Assembly (NCBI RefSeq): GCF_003054265.1
Contig: NZ_QBKT01000002.1
Coordinates: 372,001 to 436,000, forward strand
Length of the DNA stretch: 64,000 bases
Source: Kordia periserrulae
Lineage (GTDB): Bacteria; Bacteroidota; Bacteroidia; Flavobacteriales; Flavobacteriaceae
Direction: 5' to 3'
A program made the translations under genes and the position numbers. Shown here piece by piece: positions 43,897-53,197 of the stretch. The notes under the pieces are model-generated. The model saw only the letters and a program-made list of their open reading frames with translations, had not been told where the DNA came from and did not search any database. Numbering within the stretch: position 1 is the stretch's first letter; each line of letters starts with the position of its first letter.

Positions 43897-43933
43897 AAAA
43901 AAGCCATTCACGCAAATGCGGAATGGCTTTTTT
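43897..43933. terminator. Bidirectional terminator between convergent genes
   Basis: A perfect 13-bp stem, AAAAAAGCCATTC (43897-43909) with GAATGGCTTTTTT (43921-43933), and an 11-base loop serve the BNR gene and the lipoprotein gene at 43972. Confidence 0.9.
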
Positions 43934-43971
43934 AGCTTTTTATGAGAAATTATCTCAAATAATGATAATTA

Positions 43972-44532
43972 TTATTGAATTGTCACATTAAATGTAACTT
44001 CGATATCTGTTTCTCCACCAGCATCTGCTACGCCAGTATTTGGTTTTGTTGGCTCGTGAACCAACGCTACTGTGTATGTTCCTGAACTTGCCGCTCCTGT
44101 AGTTACGTTGAAGGTAGTTCCCAAAATATTTCCTTCAGAATCTAAATTGAAACCATCCGTAGTAATATTTAAACCACCGCCAACAGTAAAGAAAAACTGG
44201 TGTTCTAAATCTTCTTCAACGACTTCTAGTGTGATATTGTCTGCAGGAGTTTCCGTTTCATTCAATACCGCGACAGCTCCTGTATAGGTAGCGTTTGCGG
44301 CTAAATTTCCAGAAACTGTTACCACTGGTGCATCGGGTCCGTCACCGTCCAAATCTCTTGAAACTAATGTGATGGTATTTCCACCTGCGGTTGGTACCAA
44401 CGTCACAGATAGTGTTGTGATTACTTCTTCTTCATTTACTATGGTAGGTGCATCGTCATCGCTTGAACATCCTGTGAATACGAGTCCTGTAATGGCAATT
44501 GCGGCTAAAATTGAAAGTTTGAATTTTTTCAT
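43972..44532 (-). CDS. Surface lipoprotein of the TonB-receptor unit (metal-locus type)
   Basis: The 186-residue lipoprotein has a lipobox (VFTGC) followed by SSDDDAP, the acidic sequence after the acylated Cys that marks surface-exported lipoproteins in this phylum. The mature part, with LVSRDLDGDGPDAPVVTVSG, EEDLEHQFFFTVGGG and ALVHEPTKP, belongs to a group often filed as type 1 periplasmic binding fold protein, though it is too small for that fold. It follows the TonB receptor gene by 11 bases and likely acts as its surface partner. The Glu/His-rich segments fit metal binding, which remains inference. Confidence 0.85.
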   Translation of the reverse strand: MKKFKLSILAAIAITGLVFTGCSSDDDAPTIVNEEEVITTLSVTLVPTAGGNTITLVSRDLDGDGPDAPVVTVSGNLAANATYTGAVAVLNETETPADNITLEVVEEDLEHQFFFTVGGGLNITTDGFNLDSEGNILGTTFNVTTGAASSGTYTVALVHEPTKPNTGVADAGGETDIEVTFNVTIQ

Positions 44533-44543
44533 GATATTCTTTT

Positions 44544-46946
44544 TTAATAGGTAATTTTTAAATTAATTGAAATATTTCTGCCCAAATCATCTGCGTAATA
44601 CCGCAAACGGTTTAGATAATTTCGATAATTAGTATCGAAAATATTAGTGACTGACAATCCCACATTGAGCGTTGAATTTTTGCTCAGTGAAAAGTCAGCA
44701 TTCGTGTGTAAATGCAACAAATGATACGCATCAGGTGGCGTACTTACATCTACCAACTCAAAAGAGTCTGTTTCTGGAATAAATGCTTGAAAGTTATTGT
44801 CTGGAAATTCATTTTGTCTAAATGTATATTCGCTTTGCAATTCAACTAGCAAGTTTTTTAATTCCTTATTTTGATATACCAATCCGTTCATTGTATTTAC
44901 GGGCGGCATATCGATTAATGGCAAATCGAGTGTTTCATCATAACCTTTTACCAATGAAAATTGATGATAGAAATTCCAGTTATCGTTAAACGTAACCGAC
45001 GCGTCAATATCCACTCCTAAAAGGGTTGCTTTGGTTTGTCGGTATTCCCAAACTTGGAAGTTTCCACGAATGGTTTGTCGGATTTCTGTAGGTTCTATAA
45101 TGATAAAATTATTGATAAAGTTTACGAACGGATTCACTGAAAAGCCAAAGGTTTTTCCTTGTTTTTGCAAGGTAACCGACACTTTGTGTGCAATTTCCGA
45201 GTCAAAACGCAAATCTCCTAATTCAATTCGTGAAGCGGAATGATGCAAACCTTCGCTAAACAATTCAGAAGGATTCGGAGCGCGCGAAGCCAGTGAATAG
45301 TTTGCGTATAATTTATAAGAATCATTGAAGGTATAGCGTGTTCCAAAGGTTGCCGAGACGTTTGAAAAATTCAACTTCGGATTTGTGAGGATTTGATTGC
45401 TGAATTCTTCCACCACAATGTCTGGAAACAATTCGTCGTAATTTCTATCTTCCCAAAAAGAACTTCTATAAAACTTTTGGGCGTCTATGTGAAAATAATC
45501 AAATCGACCACCAACTTCGACCAAAAAGTTGTCCGTTATTGAAACATCAGCAACACCGTATAGTCCTAAGTTAAATCGCTCATAATCAGGAATCAGTCGT
45601 CGTACACCTGTACTCGGATCGGCTACATTTTTTTGATATTGCGCCATGAGTCCTGTTTTTAAGTTGAACAAATCGGTATTGTCTGTATCTAAATCCAAAC
45701 GCAAGGTTTGTGAGGTTAATGCTAAATCCAATGAAGCTCTATCGTCATCATTGCTACTTCGACGAACATCAAATTCGAGACGTTCGTTTTGTTGAAAATC
45801 ATATTGGAGCGTTACTTTTCCTAAGTTTTTAAAATTTTTGAATCCACGCACTTTAAACAAATGATGTGTTACATCTTGTCTTGGAGCGTCAATATCGTAC
45901 GTAAAATCTCTTATAATCAACGGAGTTCCGCTATTGATGGCACGCACCTGATCGCTAGCACCACCAATGTGTGATGCACGCAAAATGCCGATTTCATTTT
46001 TAAAGAAAGAATAATAGGCTTCTACACCGTATTCAAAACGATTGATACCCACACGCCCAGAAATACTGCGTTCAAAATTGCCAGTATTGCTCAATATATA
46101 ATCGGGCGCTTCATAATCGCCAAAGCGGCGTAAGGTTCCTTGAATTGAGCCGTACCAACCATTGGCATAGCTTTTTGTGAGTGTTGAGGTGATAGCACCA
46201 CCACGACCGTTTGTAGCCGCCGTAACATTCGTTTTTCCGTAAATCGTATCTTTTACAGGAACTTTTGAAGCTTCAGTAACAATGATTCCGCCCACGGCAT
46301 CACCACTGTATTTGAGTGCACCAGCACCTTTTATCAGCGTAATGTTTCCAATAGCATTGACATCGATACTTGGAGCGTGTTCAGCTCCCCATTCTTGGTC
46401 TTCCATACGAACACCATTATTCATGACTACGACACGACTGCTATGTACACCATTTATAATTGGTTTTACCACCGCATTTCCTGTATTGAGAGAAGATACG
46501 CCACTTAGCGTATTGAGAACTTCACCCAAAGAAGCACTGCTAAAACGATCCAATTGCTTTTCAGTTACTTTTTGCTCAAAATTGGTTTTTGTTTTGCTTC
46601 CAAAAATTGACGCACGTAACGTAATAGCATTGAGTTCTTCTAAATGATGCTCTAGCTTAAAATTTCGTTCTGTGTTACCCGAAACTTTCACTTTGAAAAT
46701 TTGAGTTTCACAATTCGGATGATATACTTGTAACGAATAGCTTCCGTCACATAAGTTGGAAAATAGATACTTTCCGTCAATATCTGATTCTACTGTTTTT
46801 CCTTCGCCAATCATGATTAGTGTGGCTCCTGGAAGTACAGTGTTGTCGTGTAAATCAATGATTTTGCCTGAAAGTGTATAGCTGCAATCTTGACTTTTCG
46901 CAACCATAGCACTACATAACAATATCATACACAAGTATGTACGCAT
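44544..46946 (-). CDS. TonB-dependent receptor, probable metal uptake
   Basis: The 800-residue receptor has a signal peptide (about 1-18), a CarboxypepD-regulatory-like domain at about 20-100 (YTLSGKIIDLHDNTVLPGAT), a plug domain at about 115-220 (LGEVLNTLSGVSSLNTGNAV, then RVVVMNNGVRMEDQEWGAEH) and a beta-barrel that ends in an aromatic strand (NLKITY). The plug sequence with EWGAEHAPSIDVNAI resembles receptors of the zinc/copper-type in Bacteroidota. Genes for a small Cys/His protein (upstream) and a surface lipoprotein (downstream) are on the same strand within 41 and 11 bases. Metal specificity is not proved. Confidence 0.9.
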   Translation of the reverse strand: MRTYLCMILLCSAMVAKSQDCSYTLSGKIIDLHDNTVLPGATLIMIGEGKTVESDIDGKYLFSNLCDGSYSLQVYHPNCETQIFKVKVSGNTERNFKLEHHLEELNAITLRASIFGSKTKTNFEQKVTEKQLDRFSSASLGEVLNTLSGVSSLNTGNAVVKPIINGVHSSRVVVMNNGVRMEDQEWGAEHAPSIDVNAIGNITLIKGAGALKYSGDAVGGIIVTEASKVPVKDTIYGKTNVTAATNGRGGAITSTLTKSYANGWYGSIQGTLRRFGDYEAPDYILSNTGNFERSISGRVGINRFEYGVEAYYSFFKNEIGILRASHIGGASDQVRAINSGTPLIIRDFTYDIDAPRQDVTHHLFKVRGFKNFKNLGKVTLQYDFQQNERLEFDVRRSSNDDDRASLDLALTSQTLRLDLDTDNTDLFNLKTGLMAQYQKNVADPSTGVRRLIPDYERFNLGLYGVADVSITDNFLVEVGGRFDYFHIDAQKFYRSSFWEDRNYDELFPDIVVEEFSNQILTNPKLNFSNVSATFGTRYTFNDSYKLYANYSLASRAPNPSELFSEGLHHSASRIELGDLRFDSEIAHKVSVTLQKQGKTFGFSVNPFVNFINNFIIIEPTEIRQTIRGNFQVWEYRQTKATLLGVDIDASVTFNDNWNFYHQFSLVKGYDETLDLPLIDMPPVNTMNGLVYQNKELKNLLVELQSEYTFRQNEFPDNNFQAFIPETDSFELVDVSTPPDAYHLLHLHTNADFSLSKNSTLNVGLSVTNIFDTNYRNYLNRLRYYADDLGRNISINLKITY

Positions 46947-46987
46947 GTATATTCTTTATTAAAAATGAGTATATTTTTTGAGATGAA

Positions 46988-47320
46988 TCAAGAAAATACT
47001 GGCGGAGCGCGAAGTTGCGTATTGGTACGCGGTAAGTAATAACATAATGGCGTGGTAGTGCCAATAGTAGTTTGTGAAATAATTGGAATTACTATCGATT
47101 CTTGATAGCTTAAAAATTCAAAGTAGAAACTTGTAAAATGGAAGTCACACACATCGCAATGCATCACATTTTCATGTATGTGATCATTTTGCTCATGACA
47201 AACTGTGAATTCGTGTTCTTCTGTGAGTTGGTGTGAAAACTGTATAAAAGAAGGAAGTGTTAGCACTAGTAGTAAGGCGCTAGCAATAAGAATTTCTTTT
47301 ATGTTGGTTACGGTTTTCAT
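46988..47320 (-). CDS. Small Cys/His-rich membrane protein at the head of the metal unit
   Basis: The start is ATG 47320 (MKTVTNIKEILIAS, 110 residues); a farther TTG start would overlap CAAATGTA at 47360-47367, a TACATTTG -7 box on this strand. One membrane segment or signal (about 8-28) is followed by a metal-ligand cluster: FTVCHEQNDHIHENVMHCDVC then DFHF, with three Cys and several His in about 25 residues. The pattern fits a zinc or copper-binding periplasmic peptide. As first gene before a TonB receptor, it may sense or deliver the metal. Confidence 0.8.
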   Translation of the reverse strand: MKTVTNIKEILIASALLLVLTLPSFIQFSHQLTEEHEFTVCHEQNDHIHENVMHCDVCDFHFTSFYFEFLSYQESIVIPIISQTTIGTTTPLCYYLPRTNTQLRAPPVFS

Positions 47321-47435
47321 TGGTATTTCATCTTTTTTGGGCGTGTGATGAAATTTTACCAAATGTACTAAAAGGTTTAGTGTAAAAAAAATATGTCTTT
47401 ACGGAATTAACAAATTATTAAGAAGAATGGATTAT

Positions 47436-47963
47436 TTATTTGATGATTCGCATGCGTTTGAGCATTTTCTTTTCAAATTCCCAAAAAAATGTAAACTGTC
47501 CGAAAATCGTTCCGAAAAAGATTAATAATAGTTGATAGATTGGTAAAATAATCACAATGCGTGCTGTCCAATATAAAAAGCTTCCCAAAAAGCCATCGGC
47601 AAAAATGGCTCTGTTAAATCCAAACCAGTAGAGTAGTGGTTTGGCAATACGCATGGCGCTAGTTCCTGTAATAGCAAATACCAAAAAAATAGCAATCATT
47701 TCCCAGCGATAGTCAGTTTTCCATTTGCCTGCTAGCTTTTTAAAACACCATGAAAAGAAACGCAGCATGATGATATAAAATATAACAATCGACACGGCAA
47801 GCAGCGCATAATACAAGAGTTGTTGTTCATGACGGTCAATAAAAGAACGAATGATATTTTTTGAAAAAAGATACGCGGTGTAGAGTAACGAAAGTATTCC
47901 TAAAAAAGGAAAGATTAGTTGCCAGTTGTGTTGAATTTCCCAACGTTCTTTAAATGAAGTCAT
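47436..47963 (-). CDS. DUF6787 family membrane protein
   Basis: From ATG 47963 (MTSFKERWEIQHNWQLIFPF) the protein has 175 residues. It has four hydrophobic segments at about 16-35, 50-72, 90-108 and 130-155. The upstream CAAATATA (47982-47989) is a -7 box on this strand and lies in the longer version, which supports the shorter start. The FKERWEIQHNWQL opening is the mark of a Bacteroidota-specific family without known role. The gene for a DUF6146 lipoprotein lies 39 bases upstream on the same strand. Confidence 0.8.
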   Translation of the reverse strand: MTSFKERWEIQHNWQLIFPFLGILSLLYTAYLFSKNIIRSFIDRHEQQLLYYALLAVSIVIFYIIMLRFFSWCFKKLAGKWKTDYRWEMIAIFLVFAITGTSAMRIAKPLLYWFGFNRAIFADGFLGSFLYWTARIVIILPIYQLLLIFFGTIFGQFTFFWEFEKKMLKRMRIIK

Positions 47964-48002
47964 CTGTGTTTTTTTGCGCTGCAAATATACACAACTTCTG
48001 TG

Positions 48003-48449
48003 TTAAATCCGAGCTGGAAATGGTGCTAACTGTTGTTTGTATTTTTGTTGAAAGAATACAAAATAATAGTACAGTTGGTAATTGACTTCGTATCCGTAAT
48101 CAACGTTGAGTCGATAATTGATTTGTTGCTGATACAAATCTGGGTTGTAGCGTGAAGGTTCAATGCATCGCAAGTTCCACTCGGTTACATAAATACGATT
48201 TTTTCCTTCCAAAAAAGATTGAGAATAGTAGTCTCTCGGTCGCGCATACCCTTGCATCCAAGCACTAAATCCAGGTTCAAAGATGATGATTTCATATTCA
48301 GAGTCTTCGTTGGTAGCGCCAAGCGTAAATCGGATGGTATCAGACACTTTTTGGTTGTCGTCTTTTTTTTGGGTGATTTTTTTTTCTTGAACTGAACAGG
48401 AATAGACGAAAAATCCAGCGCAGAGCATTAAGAAAAGTACTTTTTTCAT
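48003..48449 (-). CDS. DUF6146 family lipoprotein
   Basis: The 148-residue protein has a lipoprotein signal (FFVYSC) and a Lys-rich linker. The mature domain contains EYEIIIFEPGFSAWM, then ARPRDYYSQSFLEGKNR, typical of DUF6146. The C-terminal part is very rich in tyrosine (NYQLYYYFVFFQQKY). It is membrane-anchored, periplasmic side. Function unknown. It precedes the DUF6787 gene; the pair may share a transcript, though the latter has its own -7 box. Confidence 0.82.
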   Translation of the reverse strand: MKKVLFLMLCAGFFVYSCSVQEKKITQKKDDNQKVSDTIRFTLGATNEDSEYEIIIFEPGFSAWMQGYARPRDYYSQSFLEGKNRIYVTEWNLRCIEPSRYNPDLYQQQINYRLNVDYGYEVNYQLYYYFVFFQQKYKQQLAPFPARI

Positions 48450-48649
48450 ATTTTATCATTTTAAATAAAGGTACGATTTTTTAAAGAGTCTGCACCCACA
48501 AAGGAGTGAAGTAGTGGTTTGACTTCGTAAAGAGCGCTTTTGAGTGATTTTATTTTTTCATTCAACTTTCTAAAAAAAGTGTATCTTTAAAAACTCCCTC
48601 TAAAATTTGATATAGCCAATCAAATTATAAATCATTAACACTATTAAAA

Positions 48650-48850
48650 ATGTTTAAAAAAATAACTTCTTTTTACAGAAATTTATCTAGGTTAGATAAA
48701 TTAGAAATTGTTCTTTTTGTTTTTTCGGTATTCTTATTCATAGAAATTTTTAAAAGATATGGACAAGAATTGATTAAGACAATTCTACTTTCAATTTGTA
48801 TAATTTCCTTTGTATGGATAGAAATTCATCGGTCAACTAATAAAAAATAG
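48650..48850 (+). CDS. Small single-pass or two-pass membrane protein
   Basis: The 66-residue product has a basic N-terminus (MFKKITSFYRNLSRLDK) and two hydrophobic stretches at about 18-33 and 44-57. A TATCTTTA near 48590 is a one-mismatch -7 element. Nothing identifies a family, and the gene stands alone between two minus-strand genes. It is included because the membrane pattern and the upstream element are coherent. Confidence 0.5.
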   Translation: MFKKITSFYRNLSRLDKLEIVLFVFSVFLFIEIFKRYGQELIKTILLSICIISFVWIEIHRSTNKK

Positions 48851-48921
48851 TAAAGCTTGCTTTTTGAGTGCTTTTAATTTTAAATGAAAGGATAAAACCA
48901 TAGCACACTGAAAGTTTTCAA

Positions 48922-48954
48922 CAAAAAAAGCATCAACGTTTGTCGATGCTTTTG
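48922..48954 (-). terminator. Terminator of the DUF937 gene
   Basis: AAAAGCATC and GATGCTTTT pair around a 10-base loop; on the minus strand seven T follow. Confidence 0.85.
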
Positions 48955-48976
48955 TACTATTTTATAGTAAGCGATT

Positions 48977-49648
48977 TTATTTTCCACCAAACAATCCGCC
49001 TAGCAAACCGCCAAGTCCGCCGCCACTATTGTTGCTGTTGTTATCTTTTTTATCGTTTCCTCCGAAAAACATTCCGGCAATATCATCTAGTACACTTCCG
49101 TCATTATCGCCATCTAAAATAGACTCGATAAAACTTTGTTGTTGTGGAGCTTGCGCAGTAGCATTTCCTCCTAACAGTCCGCCAAGTAAATCACCAAGTC
49201 CGCTTGAATTTTCTACGTTTAGCTGACGTTTTTGTTTTCCTAACATTCCCATTAAAAGAGGCGCTGCTACTTTTAAAATGTTAGCAATGGAAGAAGTATC
49301 CATACCCGATTGCTTACTAATTGCTTTTTCCACATTTTGCTTACGATCACCTAATACATGTCCTAAAATCTTTTCTCCGTCATCTTTGACTTCTTGATTT
49401 ACACCACCACCAAAAAGGCTGCCTAAATTATCTAAAATACTTCCATCATGCTTTTTCTCTAAAGCTCTGTTCAATCCTTCTGCACCTTCAGGAGAACTTG
49501 CATTTCTTTTCATTGCTCCCATCAATACAGGTAATGCCATGCTGAGTACTGAAGCTGTTTTATTTTGATCTTCTCCAACTTCATTACTTACGCCACCGAT
49601 GATTTGTCTTCCCAAATCACTATTTAATAAATCTAAAATTCCAGACAT
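48977..49648 (-). CDS. DUF937 family protein with glycine-rich tail
   Basis: The ATG at 49648 (MSGILDLLNSDLGRQII, 223 residues) is preferred over a start 34 codons earlier that would add an unrelated stretch. DUF937 signatures include IIGGVSNEVG, MALPVLMGAMKRN, ILGHVLGDRKQNVEKAISKQSG and VAAPLLMGMLGKQ; the two halves repeat one another. The C-terminal tail has runs such as GGGLGGLLGGLFGGK and an Asn/Asp-rich linker, features of this family. Role unknown; the protein is soluble or loosely associated. Confidence 0.88.
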   Translation of the reverse strand: MSGILDLLNSDLGRQIIGGVSNEVGEDQNKTASVLSMALPVLMGAMKRNASSPEGAEGLNRALEKKHDGSILDNLGSLFGGGVNQEVKDDGEKILGHVLGDRKQNVEKAISKQSGMDTSSIANILKVAAPLLMGMLGKQKRQLNVENSSGLGDLLGGLLGGNATAQAPQQQSFIESILDGDNDGSVLDDIAGMFFGGNDKKDNNSNNSGGGLGGLLGGLFGGK

Positions 49649-49792
49649 TTTAAAAATGATATTTATTGTTAATATGAAAACAATATAGTGATATTCTACA
49701 AAAGCTGTTGTATGAAAATGTATTTTTTGTGTTAAATGTATAAAATGCAAAAATATCGGGTGAATGGATTTTTAGAACATTTCAAAGACACA

Positions 49793-49822
49793 AAAAGCGC
49801 CCAAATGAGCGCTTTTGTATTT
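49793..49822. terminator. Terminator of serA
   Basis: AAAAAGCGC pairs with GCGCTTTTG (one bulge) around CCAAATGA and T/A-rich tails occur on both sides. It lies just beyond the serA stop. Confidence 0.8.
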
Positions 49823-49843
49823 TTTATCTTTTAGTTGTTCTGT

Positions 49844-50797
49844 TTAATTTTTTAAAAGATGGCTAATCTGCGAAGCCAATTCCAAACCAATTCGGTCCTG
49901 TGCTTCGTTGGTTGCTGCACCAATATGAGGTGTTAAAGATACATACGGATTCATCAATACTTTGATGGCTGGCGTTGGCTCATTTTCAAATACATCCAAT
50001 CCTGCAAAGCTTAGTTTTCGTGCGTCTAAAGCATCTATTAGTGCGACTTCATCAATGATGCCTCCACGCGATGCGTTTACAATTCCTGCACCTTGTTTCA
50101 TCATAGCAATTTCTTTTTTCCCAATGATGTATTCTTTTTGCGCAGGCACATGTAGTGTGATAAAATCTGCTTTTTTCAAGACATCTTCCATAGCTTCTGT
50201 TTCGATTTCGAAATCAACTGATTGTCCGTTGAAAAAGTTTAGAGAAATCGTTGCTTTTTCAATGTGTACATCAGAAGCTATCACATTCATGCCTAAACCA
50301 AGTGCTCGTTCAGCCGTTGCTTGACCGATTCGCCCAAAGCCGATAATTCCTAAGGTTTTTCCGCGTAATTCGGCACCTTTTGCATACGATTTTTTTAAGT
50401 CTTTAAATCGAGAATCGCCTTCTAATGGCATGTTTCTGTTAGCATCGTGCAAAAATCGAACTCCGTTAAATAAGTGTCCAAACACCAATTCCGCGACTGA
50501 ACTAGAAGAAGCTGCTGGCGTATTGATGACATGAATTCCCTTGCTTTTAGCATAGTCCACATCAATATTGTCCATACCAACACCACCGCGACCGATGAGC
50601 TTTAAACTTTCGCAAGCGTCAATAATATCTTTGCGAACTTTGGTAGCACTGCGCACTAAAAGTCCTGATATTTTATGCTCGTTGATAAAGTTGATAAGTT
50701 GTTCTTGCGCTACTTTTGTGGTGATGACTTCAAATCCGTCGTTTGTCAATGCATCAATGCCGCTTTGAGAGATTCCGTCGTTTGCTAGTATTTTCAT
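49844..50797 (-). CDS. serA: D-3-phosphoglycerate dehydrogenase, short form
   Basis: SerA oxidises 3-phosphoglycerate as the first step of serine synthesis. The 317-residue protein has the NAD-binding motif LGIIGFGRIGQATAERALG (about 153-171), the substrate-domain Arg in VNASRGGIID and the catalytic His in LTPHIGAATNEAQ. It ends at about the catalytic domain, so the C-terminal ACT regulatory domain found in many SerA proteins is absent; direct serine feedback is unlikely. It follows serC and shares the strand with it and the acyl-CoA reductase gene. Confidence 0.95.
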   Translation of the reverse strand: MKILANDGISQSGIDALTNDGFEVITTKVAQEQLINFINEHKISGLLVRSATKVRKDIIDACESLKLIGRGGVGMDNIDVDYAKSKGIHVINTPAASSSSVAELVFGHLFNGVRFLHDANRNMPLEGDSRFKDLKKSYAKGAELRGKTLGIIGFGRIGQATAERALGLGMNVIASDVHIEKATISLNFFNGQSVDFEIETEAMEDVLKKADFITLHVPAQKEYIIGKKEIAMMKQGAGIVNASRGGIIDEVALIDALDARKLSFAGLDVFENEPTPAIKVLMNPYVSLTPHIGAATNEAQDRIGLELASQISHLLKN

Positions 50798-50854
50798 TTT
50801 TTGTAATTGAAAAATTTAATGATTGAAGAATTCAATGATTAAACGATTTAATAA

Positions 50855-51919
50855 TTATGCCTTTTTTTCTAGTGCTTGCATCACAGCTACCAACACTTGT
50901 ACACTTTCTACAGGCAATGCGTTGTACATAGAAGCGCGATAGCCGCCAACACTTCGGTGTCCGTTGAGTCCATTAATGCCTGCTTCTTTACACATTGCAT
51001 CAAAAGTTTCGCTTAAGCTGTCGTTTGTTAAGGTAAACGTAGTGTTCATGTGACTTCTATCTTCTGTAGCGACTACACCTGCAAATAATGGATTTCGGTC
51101 AACTTCGTTATACAATAAGGTAGATTTTTGCTCGTTGATTTTCTCAATCGCAGCAATGCCGCCGAAATTTTTTAACCATTCTAGTGTCAACATCGATACA
51201 TATACAGGAAAAACCGCAGGCGTATTGAACATGCTGTCTTTTCCAAGATGCACTTTATAATCTAACATAGAAGGTATGGTTCTGCTGACTTTTCCTAGAA
51301 TTTCCTCTTTTACAACGACTAAGGTTGTTCCGGCAGGTCCCATATTTTTCTGTGCGCCTGCGTAGATTAAATCGAATTTAGAAAAATCCAATTGACGCGA
51401 AAAGATATCCGAACTCATATCGCAGACCATTGGCACCTCTGTTTCTGGAAAGTGCTTGATTTGTGTTCCAAAAATGGTGTTGTTACTCGTGCAGTGGAAA
51501 TAATCTGCATCCGTAGGAATATTATATCCTTTTGGAATGTACGTGAAGTTTTTGTCTTTTGAAGAGGCTACTTCGACCAACTCGCCAAATAATTTTGCTT
51601 CTTTGATGGCTTTGTCACTCCAAGTTCCAGTATTTAGGTAAGCCGCTTTGTTTTCTAACAAGTTGTACGCTGTCATTAAAAACTGCATGCTTGCACCGCC
51701 TTGTAAAAATAGCGCTTTGTATCCTTTTCCTTCCAAACCGAGCAATTCTAACGCCAAACTGCGCGCTTTTTCCATCACATCAACAAAGGGTTTGCTTCGG
51801 TGTGATATTTCTAAAATAGAAAGATGGTCATTATTGAAATTGAGTACTGCTTCCGAAGCTTTTTGAAATACTTCTTGTGGTAAAATACAAGGTCCTGCGC
51901 TAAAATTATGTTTTTTCAT
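50855..51919 (-). CDS. serC: Phosphoserine aminotransferase
   Basis: SerC is the second enzyme of serine synthesis and also acts in pyridoxal phosphate supply. The 354-residue PLP protein shows the start HNFSAGPCILPQEV, the PLP lysine in YAGAQKNMGPAGTT and substrate-binding Arg/His in NGHRSVGGYRASMYNALP. It precedes serA by 57 bases, forming the usual serC-serA pair of the phylum. Complete and ordinary. Confidence 0.97.
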   Translation of the reverse strand: MKKHNFSAGPCILPQEVFQKASEAVLNFNNDHLSILEISHRSKPFVDVMEKARSLALELLGLEGKGYKALFLQGGASMQFLMTAYNLLENKAAYLNTGTWSDKAIKEAKLFGELVEVASSKDKNFTYIPKGYNIPTDADYFHCTSNNTIFGTQIKHFPETEVPMVCDMSSDIFSRQLDFSKFDLIYAGAQKNMGPAGTTLVVVKEEILGKVSRTIPSMLDYKVHLGKDSMFNTPAVFPVYVSMLTLEWLKNFGGIAAIEKINEQKSTLLYNEVDRNPLFAGVVATEDRSHMNTTFTLTNDSLSETFDAMCKEAGINGLNGHRSVGGYRASMYNALPVESVQVLVAVMQALEKKA

Positions 51920-51997
51920 TGTGTTTTTTTGAGTGCTGTTGTTTTGTGCAAATTTCTTAAATATTCAACGATTTGTTGTTATGGTTTTGCTAATATT

Positions 51998-53059
51998 TCA
52001 AGATAAAGTACTTAAAAATTGCAAGGTATCCACGCCATCGGCATAATCGTGTAATTGTGGCTGTTGGGTTTGCCCGAATGCAATTTCGTTTTTCATGCCA
52101 ATATCAGCCACAATGCATTGTATGTGTTCTGAATCTGCTTTTAGTTTTGCTTGAAGCGAATCCACATCATCATAATATTCATAAAAAACCGTCGCGATAG
52201 GCGATGCATACTGAGTATCTTCTTTAATCATCAAAAAGCCATTTTCCAAAACATCAAACAAGCTCATTAAATATACTGCTTTGTTGTAATCGTAATTGTT
52301 GGCGTATTTTGCATTGTTCATGATGTCACTTTTGTTGTACATTCCGCCAAAAAAGTCTTGAAAGTCATAGCCTTTTGGCACAAATAGTTTAGAAACACTT
52401 CTACAACCCAATCCGAAATAGGTAAAAATATCATCGCTCAATGCTTCTAGTTGTGCTGCGGTTTCGTTTCCTGTTAAAATGGCAACTGAGTTTCTGTTTT
52501 TGCGAATGATATTCGGTTTGTCTTTAAAATAATATTCAAAATAGCGTGCGGTGTTGTTGCTTCCAGTAGCAATTACGGCGTCAAAATCTGTTAATTTTTC
52601 ATCGGTAAATGTAATTTTTCCTTTGAATGACGGTGCTACATATTCTAAGTATTTCGACAAATAGGGCAGTAGGTGTTTGTCATTGGACGATTGCTTTACC
52701 AACACGCTGTGTCCTGCAATCAACACTGATAAAAAATCGTGAAAACCTACCAACGGAATGTTTCCCGCCATGACAATTGCCACTTTTTTGGAGGTTGTAT
52801 TTTCAAGATTGTACTTAGCTGTCCAGCGTTCTAAGGATTCTTTTTGTAGTGCGTTTGCCCAATTGCCAATCGCGAAGCATAGATATTCTTTCGTAAACCA
52901 GCCGTTGTGTTCTTGCGTGAGTTTTAGTTGATGCTTCATTCCATCAAAAAAGAGTTCGTTAAAAGCAACGTCCGAATTTGCCTGCGGAACTTGCGTAGCG
53001 AATTGTTTTAAGAAGTTTCCAAGTTGTACAAAAGCGTTAATTCTTTCTCCTAAAGCCAT
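51998..53059 (-). CDS. Acyl-CoA reductase, LuxC family
   Basis: The 353-residue protein resembles LuxC-type acyl-CoA reductases: IVMAGNIPLVGFHDFLSVLIAGH near residue 95 and the candidate catalytic cysteine in FTYFGLGCRSVSKLFVP. The typical motif VIATGSNNTARYFEYYF is present. Such enzymes reduce acyl-CoA to aldehyde; here the true substrate is unknown. The gene lies upstream of serC-serA and opposite a ferredoxin gene, an arrangement common in related bacteria, which suggests coupling of redox carriers rather than bioluminescence. Confidence 0.88.
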   Translation of the reverse strand: MALGERINAFVQLGNFLKQFATQVPQANSDVAFNELFFDGMKHQLKLTQEHNGWFTKEYLCFAIGNWANALQKESLERWTAKYNLENTTSKKVAIVMAGNIPLVGFHDFLSVLIAGHSVLVKQSSNDKHLLPYLSKYLEYVAPSFKGKITFTDEKLTDFDAVIATGSNNTARYFEYYFKDKPNIIRKNRNSVAILTGNETAAQLEALSDDIFTYFGLGCRSVSKLFVPKGYDFQDFFGGMYNKSDIMNNAKYANNYDYNKAVYLMSLFDVLENGFLMIKEDTQYASPIATVFYEYYDDVDSLQAKLKADSEHIQCIVADIGMKNEIAFGQTQQPQLHDYADGVDTLQFLSTLS

Positions 53060-53064
53060 CTGAA

Positions 53065-53096
53065 TTTGTTTATGAATAGTTTAGGCGTTATTTTTG
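53065..53096 (+). promoter_or_regulatory. Promoter of the ferredoxin gene
   Basis: TTTG (53065-53068), 20 bases, then TATTTTTG (53089-53096) match the Bacteroidota -33/-7 pattern exactly. A leader of about 95 bases would precede the ATG at 53198. Confidence 0.75.
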
Positions 53097-53197
53097 TGTT
53101 TTATAATGCCGCTGACTAATTTTTTGGCGAATTTATAAAACTTTTACCGCATAAGTGGTAGAACCTAAAAAGATTGTAAACGAAATACGAAGAAATA

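Noticed and set aside
51998-53059. Bioluminescence locus (LuxC)
   Set aside because: No luxA, B, D or E genes are present; the gene sits with serC-serA and a ferredoxin, a common non-luminous setting.
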